A stretch of 64,000 nt of DNA from Eubacteriales bacterium. GTDB taxonomy: Bacteria > Bacillota > Clostridia > Lachnospirales > Lachnospiraceae. Positions within the stretch are counted from its first letter, which is position 1. Each line of letters starts with the position of its first letter. The notes beneath the pieces are model-generated. The model saw only the letters and a program-made list of their open reading frames with translations, searched no databases and was not told the origin of the DNA. Positions 35,840 through 45,278 of the stretch are shown piece by piece. The DNA lies in NCBI GenBank assembly GCA_030537195.1, contig JAUNOK010000006.1:49330-113329 (forward strand), read 5' to 3'. The translations under genes and the position numbers were made by a program.

Positions 35840-36916
35840 TTATGCCTTTCTGCCAAGACTAATGCCTAAGCTTTCCGCCTGTCTTATAAGTTCATTATCT
35901 ACATTAACCATCTTGGTTTTTCCAGCAACTTCTTCAAGCGGTATCTTAGAAAACTTTCCATCTTTAATGCATACCATATTACCATATTCTTTTCTTAATA
36001 TAAGTCCGGCTGCTTCAACGCCGATTCTTGTTGCAAGTGTTCTGTCCGATGCACTTGGAATTCCTCCTCGCTGCACATGTCCCGGAATTGTAACCCTTAC
36101 TTCCTGTCCGGCTTTCTTCTGTAATTCATCACTTAACTGATATGCAACTGACGGAAATGTATATGTCTTTCTCTTTTCTTTTAATTCTTTCTTAGAAAGC
36201 TTTGCATCCTCGTCTGATATTGCACCTTCTGCCATGGCAATAATAGTAAACTTCTTGCCCTGTTTTTCTCTTATCTTAATTGTTTTTAATATCTCATCAA
36301 CATTATATGGAATCTCAGGTATAAGTATGATATCAGCACCGCCTGCAATTCCTGAATGAAGAGTAAGCCAGCCAGTCTTATGTCCCATTATTTCAACAAT
36401 AAACACTCTGCTGTGTGATGCTGCTGTTGTATGGATTTCGTCAATAGTTCTTGTCGCAACATCTATTGCTGACTGGAATCCAAAGCTCATCTCAGTTCCT
36501 TCTATATCATTATCAATTGTCTTAGGAAGAGTTACTACATTTAAACCTTTCTGCGATAAGAGTGCCGCAGTCTTATGTGAACCGTTTCCACCAAGCATTA
36601 CAAGACAGTCAAGTTTTAAATCCTTGTAAGTCTTAATCATACTTGCAACCTTGTCACGTCCTTCCTCATCAGGCTCATTAATATATTTAAATGGTGTGCG
36701 GGAAGTTCCAAGAATTGTTCCTCCCTCTGTAAGAATTCCGCTGAAATCATCTTCCTTCATCAGCTTGTAATTCTTAGTAATCATTCCTTTGTAGCCATCA
36801 AGGAATCCGTATATTTCAACATCCTTTGTATTATTGTATAAAGTCTTGGCAACGCCTCTCATTGCCGCATTAAGAGACTGGCAGTCTCCACCACTTGTAA
36901 GCATTCCTATTTTCAT
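35840..36916 (-). CDS. pfkA: 6-phosphofructokinase, mixed-substrate (PPi/ATP) clade
   Basis: 358 aa from ATG 36916 (AGGAGG upstream). MLTSGGDCQSLN, the GGNGSHKT nucleotide loop, PKTIDNDIEGTEMSFGF, EIMGHKTGW and VQRGGIPSASD are present. Compared with E. coli PfkA, Asp103 is Asn, Gly104 is kept and Gly124 is Lys. That places it in the PPi-PFK or mixed clade common in Clostridia, so the phosphoryl donor (ATP or PPi) is not settled by sequence. It follows ppk by 29 bases. Confidence 0.9.
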   Translation of the reverse strand: MKIGMLTSGGDCQSLNAAMRGVAKTLYNNTKDVEIYGFLDGYKGMITKNYKLMKEDDFSGILTEGGTILGTSRTPFKYINEPDEEGRDKVASMIKTYKDLKLDCLVMLGGNGSHKTAALLSQKGLNVVTLPKTIDNDIEGTEMSFGFQSAIDVATRTIDEIHTTAASHSRVFIVEIMGHKTGWLTLHSGIAGGADIILIPEIPYNVDEILKTIKIREKQGKKFTIIAMAEGAISDEDAKLSKKELKEKRKTYTFPSVAYQLSDELQKKAGQEVRVTIPGHVQRGGIPSASDRTLATRIGVEAAGLILRKEYGNMVCIKDGKFSKIPLEEVAGKTKMVNVDNELIRQAESLGISLGRKA

Positions 36917-36945
36917 GCATATTCCTCCTGTCACTCTATATGATT

Positions 36946-39024
36946 TTATTCTGCATTTCCAGCTGCTGCATAACTCTCTTCATATAATGTTTCCTGAGAA
37001 TCAATCTTAGAATCATTAATCTGTCTGTCACGATATATTCCGTTGCAGTCCTGCTCCTTGCCCTTCTCGTCATCCTGCATTATGAGGTCAAAAATGTGTA
37101 TTATACGTTCCTGACAATGTTCATCAAGCACAGGAGCAGCAACTTCTACTCTTCTTGTAGTATTTCTTGTCATAAAATCAGCTGATGCAATATATATCTT
37201 CTGTCCCTCACCACGGCCAAAACGATATATTCTTGAATGTTCAAGGAATCTTCCGACAACGCTCACAACACGGATATTGTCTGTGTATCCTTCAACTCCC
37301 GGCTTAAGACAGCATATACCTCTTACTTCAAGTTCAATTGTAACACCTGCCTGTGACGCCGCAATAAGTTTCTCAATAATAAGCTTGTCCGTAAGAGAAT
37401 TAATCTTAACTCCGATATATCCGTCACCGCCACTTTCAGCTTTTCTTATCTGTTCATCAATCATAGTAAGAATTCCGTTCTGCAGACAGTTAGGTGCAAC
37501 AAGAAGCTGGTTAGAACTGTCAACTGTCTCTCCCTTCTGTAAAGCTGCAAATACAGCAGCCGCATCAGCACCTATCTCCTGATTAGCTGTAATAAGCGAC
37601 AGGTCCGTATATAATCTTGAAGTCTTTTCGTTATAATTACCCGTTCCAATCTGTGTTATATATGAAAATGTATTATTAACTGAACGTGTTATAAGACATA
37701 ACTTTGAGTGTACCTTATAATCGCCAAGCCCGTATAAAAGCTGGCATCCGGCCTCTTCAAGTCTCTTAGACATCTCAATATTATTGGCTTCATCAAATCT
37801 TGCTCTAAGCTCAATTAATACAATAACTTCCTTGCCATTCTCTGCTGCCTCAATAAGAGTATCAACAATCTTACTTCTATCTGCAACCCTGTACAGAGTC
37901 ATCTTAATTGACACAACTGTCGGATCTTTCGCAGCTTCCTCAAGCATTGCAATGAATGGGCGCATACTTTCAAATGGATATGAAAGAATAACATCCTTCT
38001 TCTCAACCTGTGGAATTATCTTCTCATTCATATTAAGTTCTCTGCTTGGCTGAGGAATACGTTTTTTATAGAACAGCTCCGGCTTATTCTTTAACACACC
38101 CTGCAGCTGGAATACAAATGACATATCAAGAGGAGTATTCTCCTCAATAATATGCTTCATTCCTATCTCAAGATAATCTGTAAGTTTCCTCTTAGTCTTT
38201 TCATTAATCTCTCTGTTTATCTGTACACATACCGGATTAAGTCTGTTTCTCTGCTTAACCATATGTTCCATCATATTTCTATAATCAAGGTCTTCGTCAT
38301 ATACAGAACCTGCGTCTATATCAGCATTTCTAATGACTCTCATAACCGATTTTTCCTGAATCTCATACTTCTCATACAACTTCGATACAAAATGCAGTAT
38401 CAGCTCTTCAGATAACATGAAAGTTCCCGGTCTTGTCGGAATCTCAATCAGTCTCTTAAATACACTGTTAGAACATGGAACTATTCCTATCTTATGCTTA
38501 CCCTTCTTAGTCTTCATAAGCACAATGGCATACATCTGCTTATTTGCAAGAAATGGAAACGGCTGCTGCTGTCCGATTATCATTGGTGAAAGAAATGGTG
38601 CAATATGCATATCAAAATACTGTTCTAACAAAGCACCTTCATCATTAGATAATTTATTAAAGTTAATCAGGCGGATTCCTGCTGTTTCAAGCTCACCCAT
38701 AAGCTGTTCATATACTCTGCCCTTTTTCTTCTCAAGTTCACTTACCTTATCAAGAATTGCGCTGACCTGCTCCTCGCTTGTCATTCCTGTTTTATTCTCT
38801 CTGACCTTTTCCTGCGAATGCATCTGCATCATAAGCGTGCCGACACGCACCATAAAGAATTCATCAAGATTAGTCTGGTATATTGATGCAAATGTTAATC
38901 TCTCTGCAAGTGGTACTTTCGGATTGGCAGCTTCATTTAAAACTCGCTCATTAAATGCCAGCCATGAAAGTTCCCTATTCGTATAACATGTCTTTGGTGT
39001 TATTTCTTTAGTGTCTTTACCCAT
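36946..39024 (-). CDS. ppk: Polyphosphate kinase 1
   Basis: 692 aa from ATG 39024, preceded by AAAGGAG at good spacing; upstream in-frame ATG/GTG codons (to 39144) are less likely. N-domain YTNRELSWLAFNERVL; phospholipase-D-like core with ALYRVA-type SIKMTLYRVADRSK; catalytic His in YKVHSKLCLI; second HxK-like HSRIYRFG. It polymerises phosphate from ATP. PhoP-box-like repeats lie 128-178 bases upstream, matching those of pst. Confidence 0.95.
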   Translation of the reverse strand: MGKDTKEITPKTCYTNRELSWLAFNERVLNEAANPKVPLAERLTFASIYQTNLDEFFMVRVGTLMMQMHSQEKVRENKTGMTSEEQVSAILDKVSELEKKKGRVYEQLMGELETAGIRLINFNKLSNDEGALLEQYFDMHIAPFLSPMIIGQQQPFPFLANKQMYAIVLMKTKKGKHKIGIVPCSNSVFKRLIEIPTRPGTFMLSEELILHFVSKLYEKYEIQEKSVMRVIRNADIDAGSVYDEDLDYRNMMEHMVKQRNRLNPVCVQINREINEKTKRKLTDYLEIGMKHIIEENTPLDMSFVFQLQGVLKNKPELFYKKRIPQPSRELNMNEKIIPQVEKKDVILSYPFESMRPFIAMLEEAAKDPTVVSIKMTLYRVADRSKIVDTLIEAAENGKEVIVLIELRARFDEANNIEMSKRLEEAGCQLLYGLGDYKVHSKLCLITRSVNNTFSYITQIGTGNYNEKTSRLYTDLSLITANQEIGADAAAVFAALQKGETVDSSNQLLVAPNCLQNGILTMIDEQIRKAESGGDGYIGVKINSLTDKLIIEKLIAASQAGVTIELEVRGICCLKPGVEGYTDNIRVVSVVGRFLEHSRIYRFGRGEGQKIYIASADFMTRNTTRRVEVAAPVLDEHCQERIIHIFDLIMQDDEKGKEQDCNGIYRDRQINDSKIDSQETLYEESYAAAGNAE

Positions 39025-39151
39025 TGCCCCGTTCTCCTTTTCCCGAAAATATTTACGAAACATTTCCTTAATAACCGTGAATTTCATATCATTCCTCATT
39101 TTTCTTTTGCCTGTATCTTTCTTTGGCAATAGTTTCATTGTCACATGGATA

Positions 39152-39202
39152 TGTAAAATCCACTATCGGTGTTATGTAAAATGTATGTAAAGCAAAAGTA
39201 AA
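39152..39202 (-). promoter_or_regulatory. PhoP-box-like TGTAAA array upstream of ppk
   Basis: On the + strand TGTAAA begins at 39152, 39175 and 39186, and AGTAAA at 39197. The last three are spaced exactly 11 bp, the period of PhoP direct repeats (TTTACA on the ppk strand). The pst region has the same array with the same 23-bp offset to an extra copy. Confidence 0.7.
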
Positions 39203-39218
39203 TGTAATTGACACATTT

Positions 39219-39441
39219 TCTACATAAAGGTACAATCAAGCAGGCAGTAAGGAATATGGTCAGAATCCATAACAGCTCACTCTACTGTATGCCGACACGG
39301 TTTTTATATCATGCCACTGTAATCAGCAGCAGCTTTTGTTTTGAATACTCTACACATTCATCCTTAACTTAAGCAACGCACTGTGCACGGGAAGGCTTAA
39401 AAACTGGTTTAAGCGGCAAGTCAGGATATTTACTGCACTAT
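39219..39441 (+). ncRNA. Cobalamin riboswitch
   Basis: The conserved elements appear in order: AGGTAC, GCAGTAAGGAATATGGT, AATCC, ACTGTATGCCGACACGG, GCCACTGTAA, ACGGGAAGGC and AAGTCAGGATATTTACTGC. The outer helix GCAGTAA (39244) pairs with TTACTGC (39430). A CACC/GGTG hairpin follows before the AAGGAGG of the next gene and may be the translational switch. Confidence 0.88.
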
Positions 39442-39483
39442 AAATTTTCACATCACCTGGTGAGAGGTGGTCAAGGAGGAAAC

Positions 39484-40749
39484 ATGAAACAATTAAAAAG
39501 AAAGGTATTTGCATTCCTGGTTGCCGCATGCTTAATCTGCATGAACATCGTACCGGTATTAGCAGATACAACAGCGGATGCTACAGCTCCTGCTGTGGCT
39601 GATGTAAGACAGGAAGCACAGCTTACTGCTTCTTACCTTATGAACAGTATTGATTTCTCTACATATGCTGATACCAGCGTATTCTATGGAGTTTCAAGAG
39701 ATCTGTTCCTTTCAATCCGTTCAGGATATGACTGCTCTAGTCAGCTTGCTACATATCTTGAATTCGTTAAGAATAACATTAACGAAGATGGATTTTTAAA
39801 CATTGATAACGGATACAACGCTAAGAATTATTATATTTCAGGATACACATATCTTATAATGATTCTTTCTGCGTCAGGAATTGACGCTACTGATTTTAAC
39901 GGAATCAATATCGTTCGTGCATTTGATAAGAAAATCAACACATTTACAGTTGATGACTTAAGCAATAATAGCATGAATATCTATCACCTTGGTTCAGTAT
40001 ATTCAGTAGTTAATGCTTACAAAGACACTATCAGCAACTCAGATAAAGTATTAGCTAATATTAAGGAAGCTCTCCTTGCAGCTTGTACTGCTGATGGCAA
40101 CGGTATTGATAACTGGGGAAACTCAATCGATAACAACGGATTCGTATTCCCATTCTTTGCCTCATTATATGACACTGACGCTGATGTAAAGAAAGCTATT
40201 GACAGTGCTGCAGACTATTCTAAGCAGGGTATCTTAGCTGATGGAACTTCTTTCTACAGCCTTAATTACCCATCAAGTACAGGTAACACTAATTCATCTG
40301 GTATGAATCTCGCATTCTTTGCACAGTATGGTAATTCAGATGTTAATACTGCTGTTTTATACAATGCACTTGTTAATACATTTAAGTCTAATTCAGGTAA
40401 TGGTGCTTATCTTAATACATACACTGGCCTTGAAGACTTCAAATCAGCAACACCTGATGCATTACAGGGTATCATCACATATCTTTACTCTCTTGAGGGT
40501 AAGGCTAACCCATTTGATATAACTGCTGATGTTAAGGCTATTGCCGATGCAAAGAATGCTCCAGTAGAAGAGCCTTCTACAGAGCCAGCTACACCATCTA
40601 CTGAGCCTTCTACTGAGCCAGCTGCCGGTAATAACACTGCATCCCCTGCAACTGGTGATGTTAATGTTTACATGTACCTGCTCTTAGCTGCTGCTTGTGC
40701 TGCTACATTCGCGGGCGTAACTGTTTACAACAAAAAAAGTGCCCGCTAA
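39484..40749 (+). CDS. Secreted, wall-anchored alpha/alpha-barrel protein, transcobalamin N-domain-like
   Basis: 421 aa from ATG 39484 (AAGGAGGAAAC). Signal peptide to about residue 27. Residues 40-360 consist of helical repeats of the terpene-cyclase/prenyltransferase toroid type (NINEDGFLNIDNGYNAKNYY, NSMNIYHLGSVYSVVNAY, TPDALQGIITYLYSLEG). A PSTEP-type linker follows, then a sortase-like SPATGD motif, hydrophobic span and KKSAR tail. Cobalamin riboswitch control and the facing DUF4430-ECF operon point to extracellular corrinoid binding. The fold is inferred by eye and the ligand is unproven. Confidence 0.75.
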   Translation: MKQLKRKVFAFLVAACLICMNIVPVLADTTADATAPAVADVRQEAQLTASYLMNSIDFSTYADTSVFYGVSRDLFLSIRSGYDCSSQLATYLEFVKNNINEDGFLNIDNGYNAKNYYISGYTYLIMILSASGIDATDFNGINIVRAFDKKINTFTVDDLSNNSMNIYHLGSVYSVVNAYKDTISNSDKVLANIKEALLAACTADGNGIDNWGNSIDNNGFVFPFFASLYDTDADVKKAIDSAADYSKQGILADGTSFYSLNYPSSTGNTNSSGMNLAFFAQYGNSDVNTAVLYNALVNTFKSNSGNGAYLNTYTGLEDFKSATPDALQGIITYLYSLEGKANPFDITADVKAIADAKNAPVEEPSTEPATPSTEPSTEPAAGNNTASPATGDVNVYMYLLLAAACAATFAGVTVYNKKSAR

Positions 40750-40815
40750 TAACTGCAGACACATATAACCTATAAAATATAAAAGTTGATTATAAAACAT
40801 ACTGTTATAACAACT

Positions 40816-40854
40816 CTGCCGCCGGAATCCTGATGATTCTGGCGGCAGTTTTTT
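40816..40854 (+). terminator. Terminator of the barrel-protein gene
   Basis: CTGCCGCCGGAATC/GATTCTGGCGGCAG, a 14-bp stem with one G-U type mismatch position, then six T residues on the + strand. It lies between convergent genes. Confidence 0.88.
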
Positions 40855-40856
40855 AT

Positions 40857-41711
40857 CTATAACCCATATTTAATTCTCGCACGCGTAAGTTTTCCAAGCA
40901 GTCCGTCTCCAAAAAGAAATGCACACACAGCCGCTCCGCCTGCATGCATAGCATCATAAGGTGCTCCGGTTATGTACAGAAGTTTCAACGCCTCCCATGA
41001 TATATTGGCACTACCGGAATCCGTATATGTGCTGTTCATCATCATGGCTGCAACATTCATAATTCCACCATATATAACGAACACACTTATAAATGTGAAT
41101 ATTGTCACTGTAATGAAATTACACGGAATCCGGCTTCTCATAAAAAGCACCGCCGCAATAATTCCCACAAGACCGAAAGCGTACAATCTCCACCCAAAAA
41201 ATGTCTCACCGGGCTTTGCTGTAAATAAATATGCGATATAGCCAGCAAGCTCTGACACAATCATACATACAACCGGAACAGCCATAACTGACAGACCAGT
41301 TTTAGTCTGTTTTCTTACAATCTCTTTCTTATCATCAAAGTATCCGACAAGCTCCGGCTTGTAAAATGCAATTCCTGCAAGTACACCAAGCAGCCCCCAT
41401 GCAAACATTTCCCACGGTGTCCATACACCCTGTCCCATAAAGAAATTACATACGAATCTCGACAGTACACCAGTAAGAAATCCTGTCTGTGGACCAAATG
41501 CAATCCCTGTTATTATGACAAGTGCTGTACCCGCATGAAGCGGTATTGTATACGCACATATTATATTAGCAACAACTGTAAGCGCTGACATAACTGCAAC
41601 CATCACAACATGTCTTGCCTTCGGCTTCCTCTTTTCAAATGTAAAGAAAGGAATGGCAATTGCAACAGCCAGTATTATAACGCTTATAAGCATGTAATTA
41701 ATACTCATCAT
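40857..41711 (-). CDS. ECF transporter S component (putative corrinoid specificity)
   Basis: 284 aa with about seven spans. After the first span (residues 1-24) the ECF S-like start RHVVMVAVMSALTVVANIIC is followed by GTALVIITGIAFGPQTGFLTGVLSRFV, the usual Ala/Gly-rich helix 1 and loop. It would bind substrate in the membrane and dock on EcfT. Adjacent EcfAA' and EcfT genes make it a dedicated (group I) module. Cobalamin specificity comes only from context. Confidence 0.8.
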   Translation of the reverse strand: MMSINYMLISVIILAVAIAIPFFTFEKRKPKARHVVMVAVMSALTVVANIICAYTIPLHAGTALVIITGIAFGPQTGFLTGVLSRFVCNFFMGQGVWTPWEMFAWGLLGVLAGIAFYKPELVGYFDDKKEIVRKQTKTGLSVMAVPVVCMIVSELAGYIAYLFTAKPGETFFGWRLYAFGLVGIIAAVLFMRSRIPCNFITVTIFTFISVFVIYGGIMNVAAMMMNSTYTDSGSANISWEALKLLYITGAPYDAMHAGGAAVCAFLFGDGLLGKLTRARIKYGL

Positions 41712-43375
41712 CTATTATCCTCTAAACATCTGTGAATAGTTTCAACAGCTTCATCACATGTTACACAATCTTTGAAATAATCGGACATTATTCTGTTAGT
41801 ATCCGTTGTAAAGAATATATTGCCTGCAAAGAAGCTGTGTGAATCTGTGTAACTTTCTATGTTTCTGTCAAATATTAATCCGCATTTATCAGCATATACT
41901 GCACAGAATTCCACATCATGGGAAACTATCACGATAGTTTTCCCTATATTCTTTAATTCTTTCAGCCATTCGCCCATCTTTTTACAGAAGAACGGGTCAA
42001 TTCCCTTAGTTGGTTCATCAAGCAGAATAATATCCGGCTCATACAGCAGTATCTTTGCAAATGCAAGTCTTTGCTGCTGCCCGCCGCTCAAATCATACGG
42101 ATGCTGTTTTCTCACTTTGAGAAGCCCTGTACGCTCCAACATATTCTCAACAAAGTCAATTCTCTGCTGCCTGTCCATATTCTTAACTGACGAATTGCCT
42201 TTATCAATAACCGCCGACGCAAGTTCTTCCTCAACGCTTATCTGGTTAAGCAGTGCCATTGGATTCTGTGGAAGAACAGCACATCTTCCGTTCACCTTCA
42301 CCTTCCCGGATATAGGCTTTCTAATTCCTGACATAAGCCTTAGAAGCGTTGTCTTTCCCGCTCCATTACTTCCAAGCAGAGCTGTTATCTTCCCCTTTTC
42401 TATGTCAAAGCTGATATTTTCGAGTACATTTGCAGAATTCTTAGTGTATCTGAAGAACACATTTTTAACTGAAACCGCTGTTTCTCCGGCTTCATAATGC
42501 TTATCCTGTGGTGCATAAGCGCTGTCTTTAATATTAAGACCGGCTATCCATTCCCTGCCTTCCTTAACCGTAAGCGGGCAGTCTGTTTCAAATGTAATAT
42601 CTTCCTTACAGCCTTCATATATCCTGACAGATGAAGGAAGTCCATACACAAGCGGATTCTCCGTCTTAACAAGACTTTCTGCTGTCTTTCGCGGAGTATC
42701 ATTATGTATCAGCCTTCCGTCCTCAAGCACAAGCACTCTGTCTGCCTTAGAATAGATATCTGCAAGATTATGTTCAACACACATAATTGTTATTCCAAAA
42801 TCCCTGTTAAGCTCCAGAACTGTATCTATGAACTTCTTCTTAGCAAGCGGGTCAAGCTGCGCTGTCGGCTCATCAAGCAATAAAACCTCCGGTCTCATAA
42901 CCATTATTGAAGCAAGATTAAGAAGCTGTTTCTGTCCTCCCGACAACTCCTCTGTATTCTTATCATACCAGCCGGTAATTCCGAAATATTCAGACATCTC
43001 CGCAACCCTGCGCCTTATATCTGCGTTAGGCACACCAAGATTTTCAAGCCCAAATGCCAGCTCATGCCACACCTTATCAGTAACAATCTGGTTGTCAGGA
43101 TTCTGTCCGACATATCCAATCTTAACTGATGCCTCTGCCTGACTTAAACTGCTTATCTGTCTGCCGTAATATTCTGCCTTTCCACTAAGTCTTCCCTCTG
43201 GAATCATGCTTTTATCAAGCATCTTAAGAAGCGTCGTCTTTCCACTTCCGGAGGTACCTATAATCAGCGCAACCTCGCCCTTCTTTATATCAAATGTTAT
43301 ATCTTCAAGTACCAATACATCACTTCCTGCATATCCGAAGGAAAGTGATGAAACATTAATAATTGTGTCTGCCAT
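41708..43375 (-). CDS. Fused double EcfA ATPase of the ECF transporter
   Basis: 555 aa from ATG 43375 (AAAGG upstream). Two ABC domains. The first has GTSGSGKTT, LSGGQKQLLNLA and VLLLDEPTAQLD. The second has [23 protein letters not shown] and IILLDEPTKGID. The fusion replaces separate EcfA and EcfA'. It overlaps the S-component gene by 4 bases and follows EcfT by 7 bases, so stoichiometric translation is likely. Confidence 0.93.
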   Translation of the reverse strand: MADTIINVSSLSFGYAGSDVLVLEDITFDIKKGEVALIIGTSGSGKTTLLKMLDKSMIPEGRLSGKAEYYGRQISSLSQAEASVKIGYVGQNPDNQIVTDKVWHELAFGLENLGVPNADIRRRVAEMSEYFGITGWYDKNTEELSGGQKQLLNLASIMVMRPEVLLLDEPTAQLDPLAKKKFIDTVLELNRDFGITIMCVEHNLADIYSKADRVLVLEDGRLIHNDTPRKTAESLVKTENPLVYGLPSSVRIYEGCKEDITFETDCPLTVKEGREWIAGLNIKDSAYAPQDKHYEAGETAVSVKNVFFRYTKNSANVLENISFDIEKGKITALLGSNGAGKTTLLRLMSGIRKPISGKVKVNGRCAVLPQNPMALLNQISVEEELASAVIDKGNSSVKNMDRQQRIDFVENMLERTGLLKVRKQHPYDLSGGQQQRLAFAKILLYEPDIILLDEPTKGIDPFFCKKMGEWLKELKNIGKTIVIVSHDVEFCAVYADKCGLIFDRNIESYTDSHSFFAGNIFFTTDTNRIMSDYFKDCVTCDEAVETIHRCLEDNR

Positions 43376-43382
43376 TATGCAA

Positions 43383-44312
43383 CTACCTTTCGTTATATGA
43401 ACTGCGTTTCTTATACTGCACATTACCAGTTATCTCTATTACCATTGGAATCACTGTCAATATTGCAAATGCAGTAACTGCCAGCACTCCTTCTATATTA
43501 AACTTTGTAAAATATATCATCGGAAGATAATATACCGAAAGTTTCTTTCCTGCAATTGGAATAATAGCTATCGCAAAACATACAACCATTATAATTATTG
43601 TAAGTGCATCTTTTAATGTGAATCTGAATCTGTTAAAGCTTGTCCTTCCTTTAAGTCCATATCCTCTGCTCTCCATGGACATAGAAGTTTCCATTGAACT
43701 TTCAAGTGACCATGTTATAAGAGTTGAGAATTCATTTGCAAAATGTCTGATTTTTCCAAAAATATTATTCCTGGTCTCCGCTCCACGAAGTCCCATCTGT
43801 GCTTCATGTATCTGTCTGTATCTTTTTCTCATAAGCGGTATCATTCTTAATATCATTGAAAATATCATGCCAACGGAAGGAATAAAACTTCCGAACAGAT
43901 ACATCATTTTCTCAGAAGAAAGATAACTGGCTGCAACACTGCACCATTGTATGACTGCAATTAATAAAAGGCTTATAACTGCACCGTATATTATATTCTC
44001 AAGGCACACCATGTTATCGTTAATATAAAACAACGGTGTAACTCCGCTGTGATTAAATATAGGCTGGATTAATACGGAGAATATAACAACGGGAATTGTT
44101 ATCATAATATTCTTCTTAATAAATGCACTTCCCTGCATATATATTCCAAGAACAAGTGAGCCCACATACGAAACCGCCAGTATAACCGGATTCATTGTGA
44201 ACATGGTTATCACCAGCACCAGTGCAATGTAGATGAAATTCGTCCACGGATGCATTACTGCAAATGCTGAATATTTAGTTACATGTCGCCCCACTGGCAT
44301 ACGTATATCCAT
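43383..44312 (-). CDS. ECF transporter transmembrane (T) component
   Basis: 309 aa; five or six spans and a cytoplasmic helical region with the two coupling motifs, seen as LRGAETRN and SMESRGYGLKGRTSF (x-R-G type), which dock on the ATPases. ATG 44312 has GGAGAT upstream and lies 34 bases inside the end of the DUF4430 gene, coupling the receptor-like protein to the transporter. Confidence 0.9.
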   Translation of the reverse strand: MDIRMPVGRHVTKYSAFAVMHPWTNFIYIALVLVITMFTMNPVILAVSYVGSLVLGIYMQGSAFIKKNIMITIPVVIFSVLIQPIFNHSGVTPLFYINDNMVCLENIIYGAVISLLLIAVIQWCSVAASYLSSEKMMYLFGSFIPSVGMIFSMILRMIPLMRKRYRQIHEAQMGLRGAETRNNIFGKIRHFANEFSTLITWSLESSMETSMSMESRGYGLKGRTSFNRFRFTLKDALTIIIMVVCFAIAIIPIAGKKLSVYYLPMIYFTKFNIEGVLAVTAFAILTVIPMVIEITGNVQYKKRSSYNER

Positions 44313-45166
44313 CTGATAACATCTCCATCTTTTACCGTATATTGATTGGCTGCCATCATAGGCAGCACCCCATTAACTCTGTAAGTCCATCCACTTGTCG
44401 GTCCTACATTCTTTTCTGACAGATTATTAATACTTGAAACATATGATCTGTCCGCATTCGCAACTATCGGAATCACAGGATCATGCATTGCTGCAACCGC
44501 TACAAGAACATCATATACGGTAAATCCCTCTCTGCCTGTATATGTTGTAACTCCAAGTATAGTTCCATCATCAGGAATTGCATCACGAATTCCCGGATTG
44601 GTAATACTGTCTTTTCTTGCCGTTGCATTATCACATCTTATCTCTATAGTACAGCTGATTACCTTACCTGCTGGTTTGGTATTCTGTGAATTATTATTTC
44701 CTGAAGTACCTGTATTGTTATTTATATCTGTTCTACCGCTATCTGCGCCCGAATTGCTTTCTGTATCTGTGCTGTCTGCATCAGATTTATTGCCATCAGA
44801 ATTATATTGGCTGCTATTCCCGGCACTTTCCTCATCTTTTACTTCTGTTTCAATTCCGCCCAGGTCGCTTTCACTGTTATTAATAGCACTTATGCTATTA
44901 TCTGTTCCATCACCCGGATTATCTTGCTTTGTGTCTTTTCTTGTATTATCTGAATTCTCAGCCTGTGTCTGTCTGTTATCTGATACATTACTGAATTGCT
45001 TCCTGTATGAATCAACAGAACGAATTCTGACATTAGCAATTACGAATACAGCTAGTACACATCCTATTAACACAAGTCCAATCTTTTTTATGTTTTTATA
45101 TCTATTATACATATGTCTACCAGTTTTTTTGTTTTTTATTGTATCATGCACATTGCCCATAATCAA
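44279..45166 (-). CDS. Membrane-anchored DUF4430 protein, transcobalamin beta-domain-like
   Basis: 295 aa; ATG 45112 is an alternative start. A basic N-terminus and one span (GLVLIGCVLAVFVIANV) are followed by a ~110-residue Asn/Asp/Ser/Thr-rich linker. The C-terminal DUF4430 domain has GFTVYDVLVAVAAMHD, TSGWTYRVNGVLPMMAANQY and VKDGDVIRWIYV. DUF4430 is the C-terminal domain of transcobalamin/intrinsic factor. It is first in the ECF operon. No riboswitch is seen upstream. Confidence 0.85.
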   Translation of the reverse strand: MIMGNVHDTIKNKKTGRHMYNRYKNIKKIGLVLIGCVLAVFVIANVRIRSVDSYRKQFSNVSDNRQTQAENSDNTRKDTKQDNPGDGTDNSISAINNSESDLGGIETEVKDEESAGNSSQYNSDGNKSDADSTDTESNSGADSGRTDINNNTGTSGNNNSQNTKPAGKVISCTIEIRCDNATARKDSITNPGIRDAIPDDGTILGVTTYTGREGFTVYDVLVAVAAMHDPVIPIVANADRSYVSSINNLSEKNVGPTSGWTYRVNGVLPMMAANQYTVKDGDVIRWIYVCQWGDM

Positions 45167-45278
45167 ATCTGTACATATAAATGTCGTTTTATTTCATAAT
45201 ATTATCACATTTTTATGATTGAAAATGATACAATTTCTGTTATAATCCAATCACAGGATATTAACGAGGTAATTTAAT

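Noticed and set aside
35840..36916. Asn in place of catalytic Asp103 in PfkA as a sign of inactivity
   Set aside because: All other active-site motifs are intact and I believe the GGNG form is common in clostridial PFKs, so this is a clade feature.
41859..42497. 212-aa plus-strand frame opposite the ECF ATPase
   Set aside because: Shadow of conserved ABC motifs on the other strand.
44598..45218. 206-aa plus-strand frame opposite the DUF4430 gene
   Set aside because: It is the antisense of the low-complexity Asn/Ser/Asp linker; no ribosome site.
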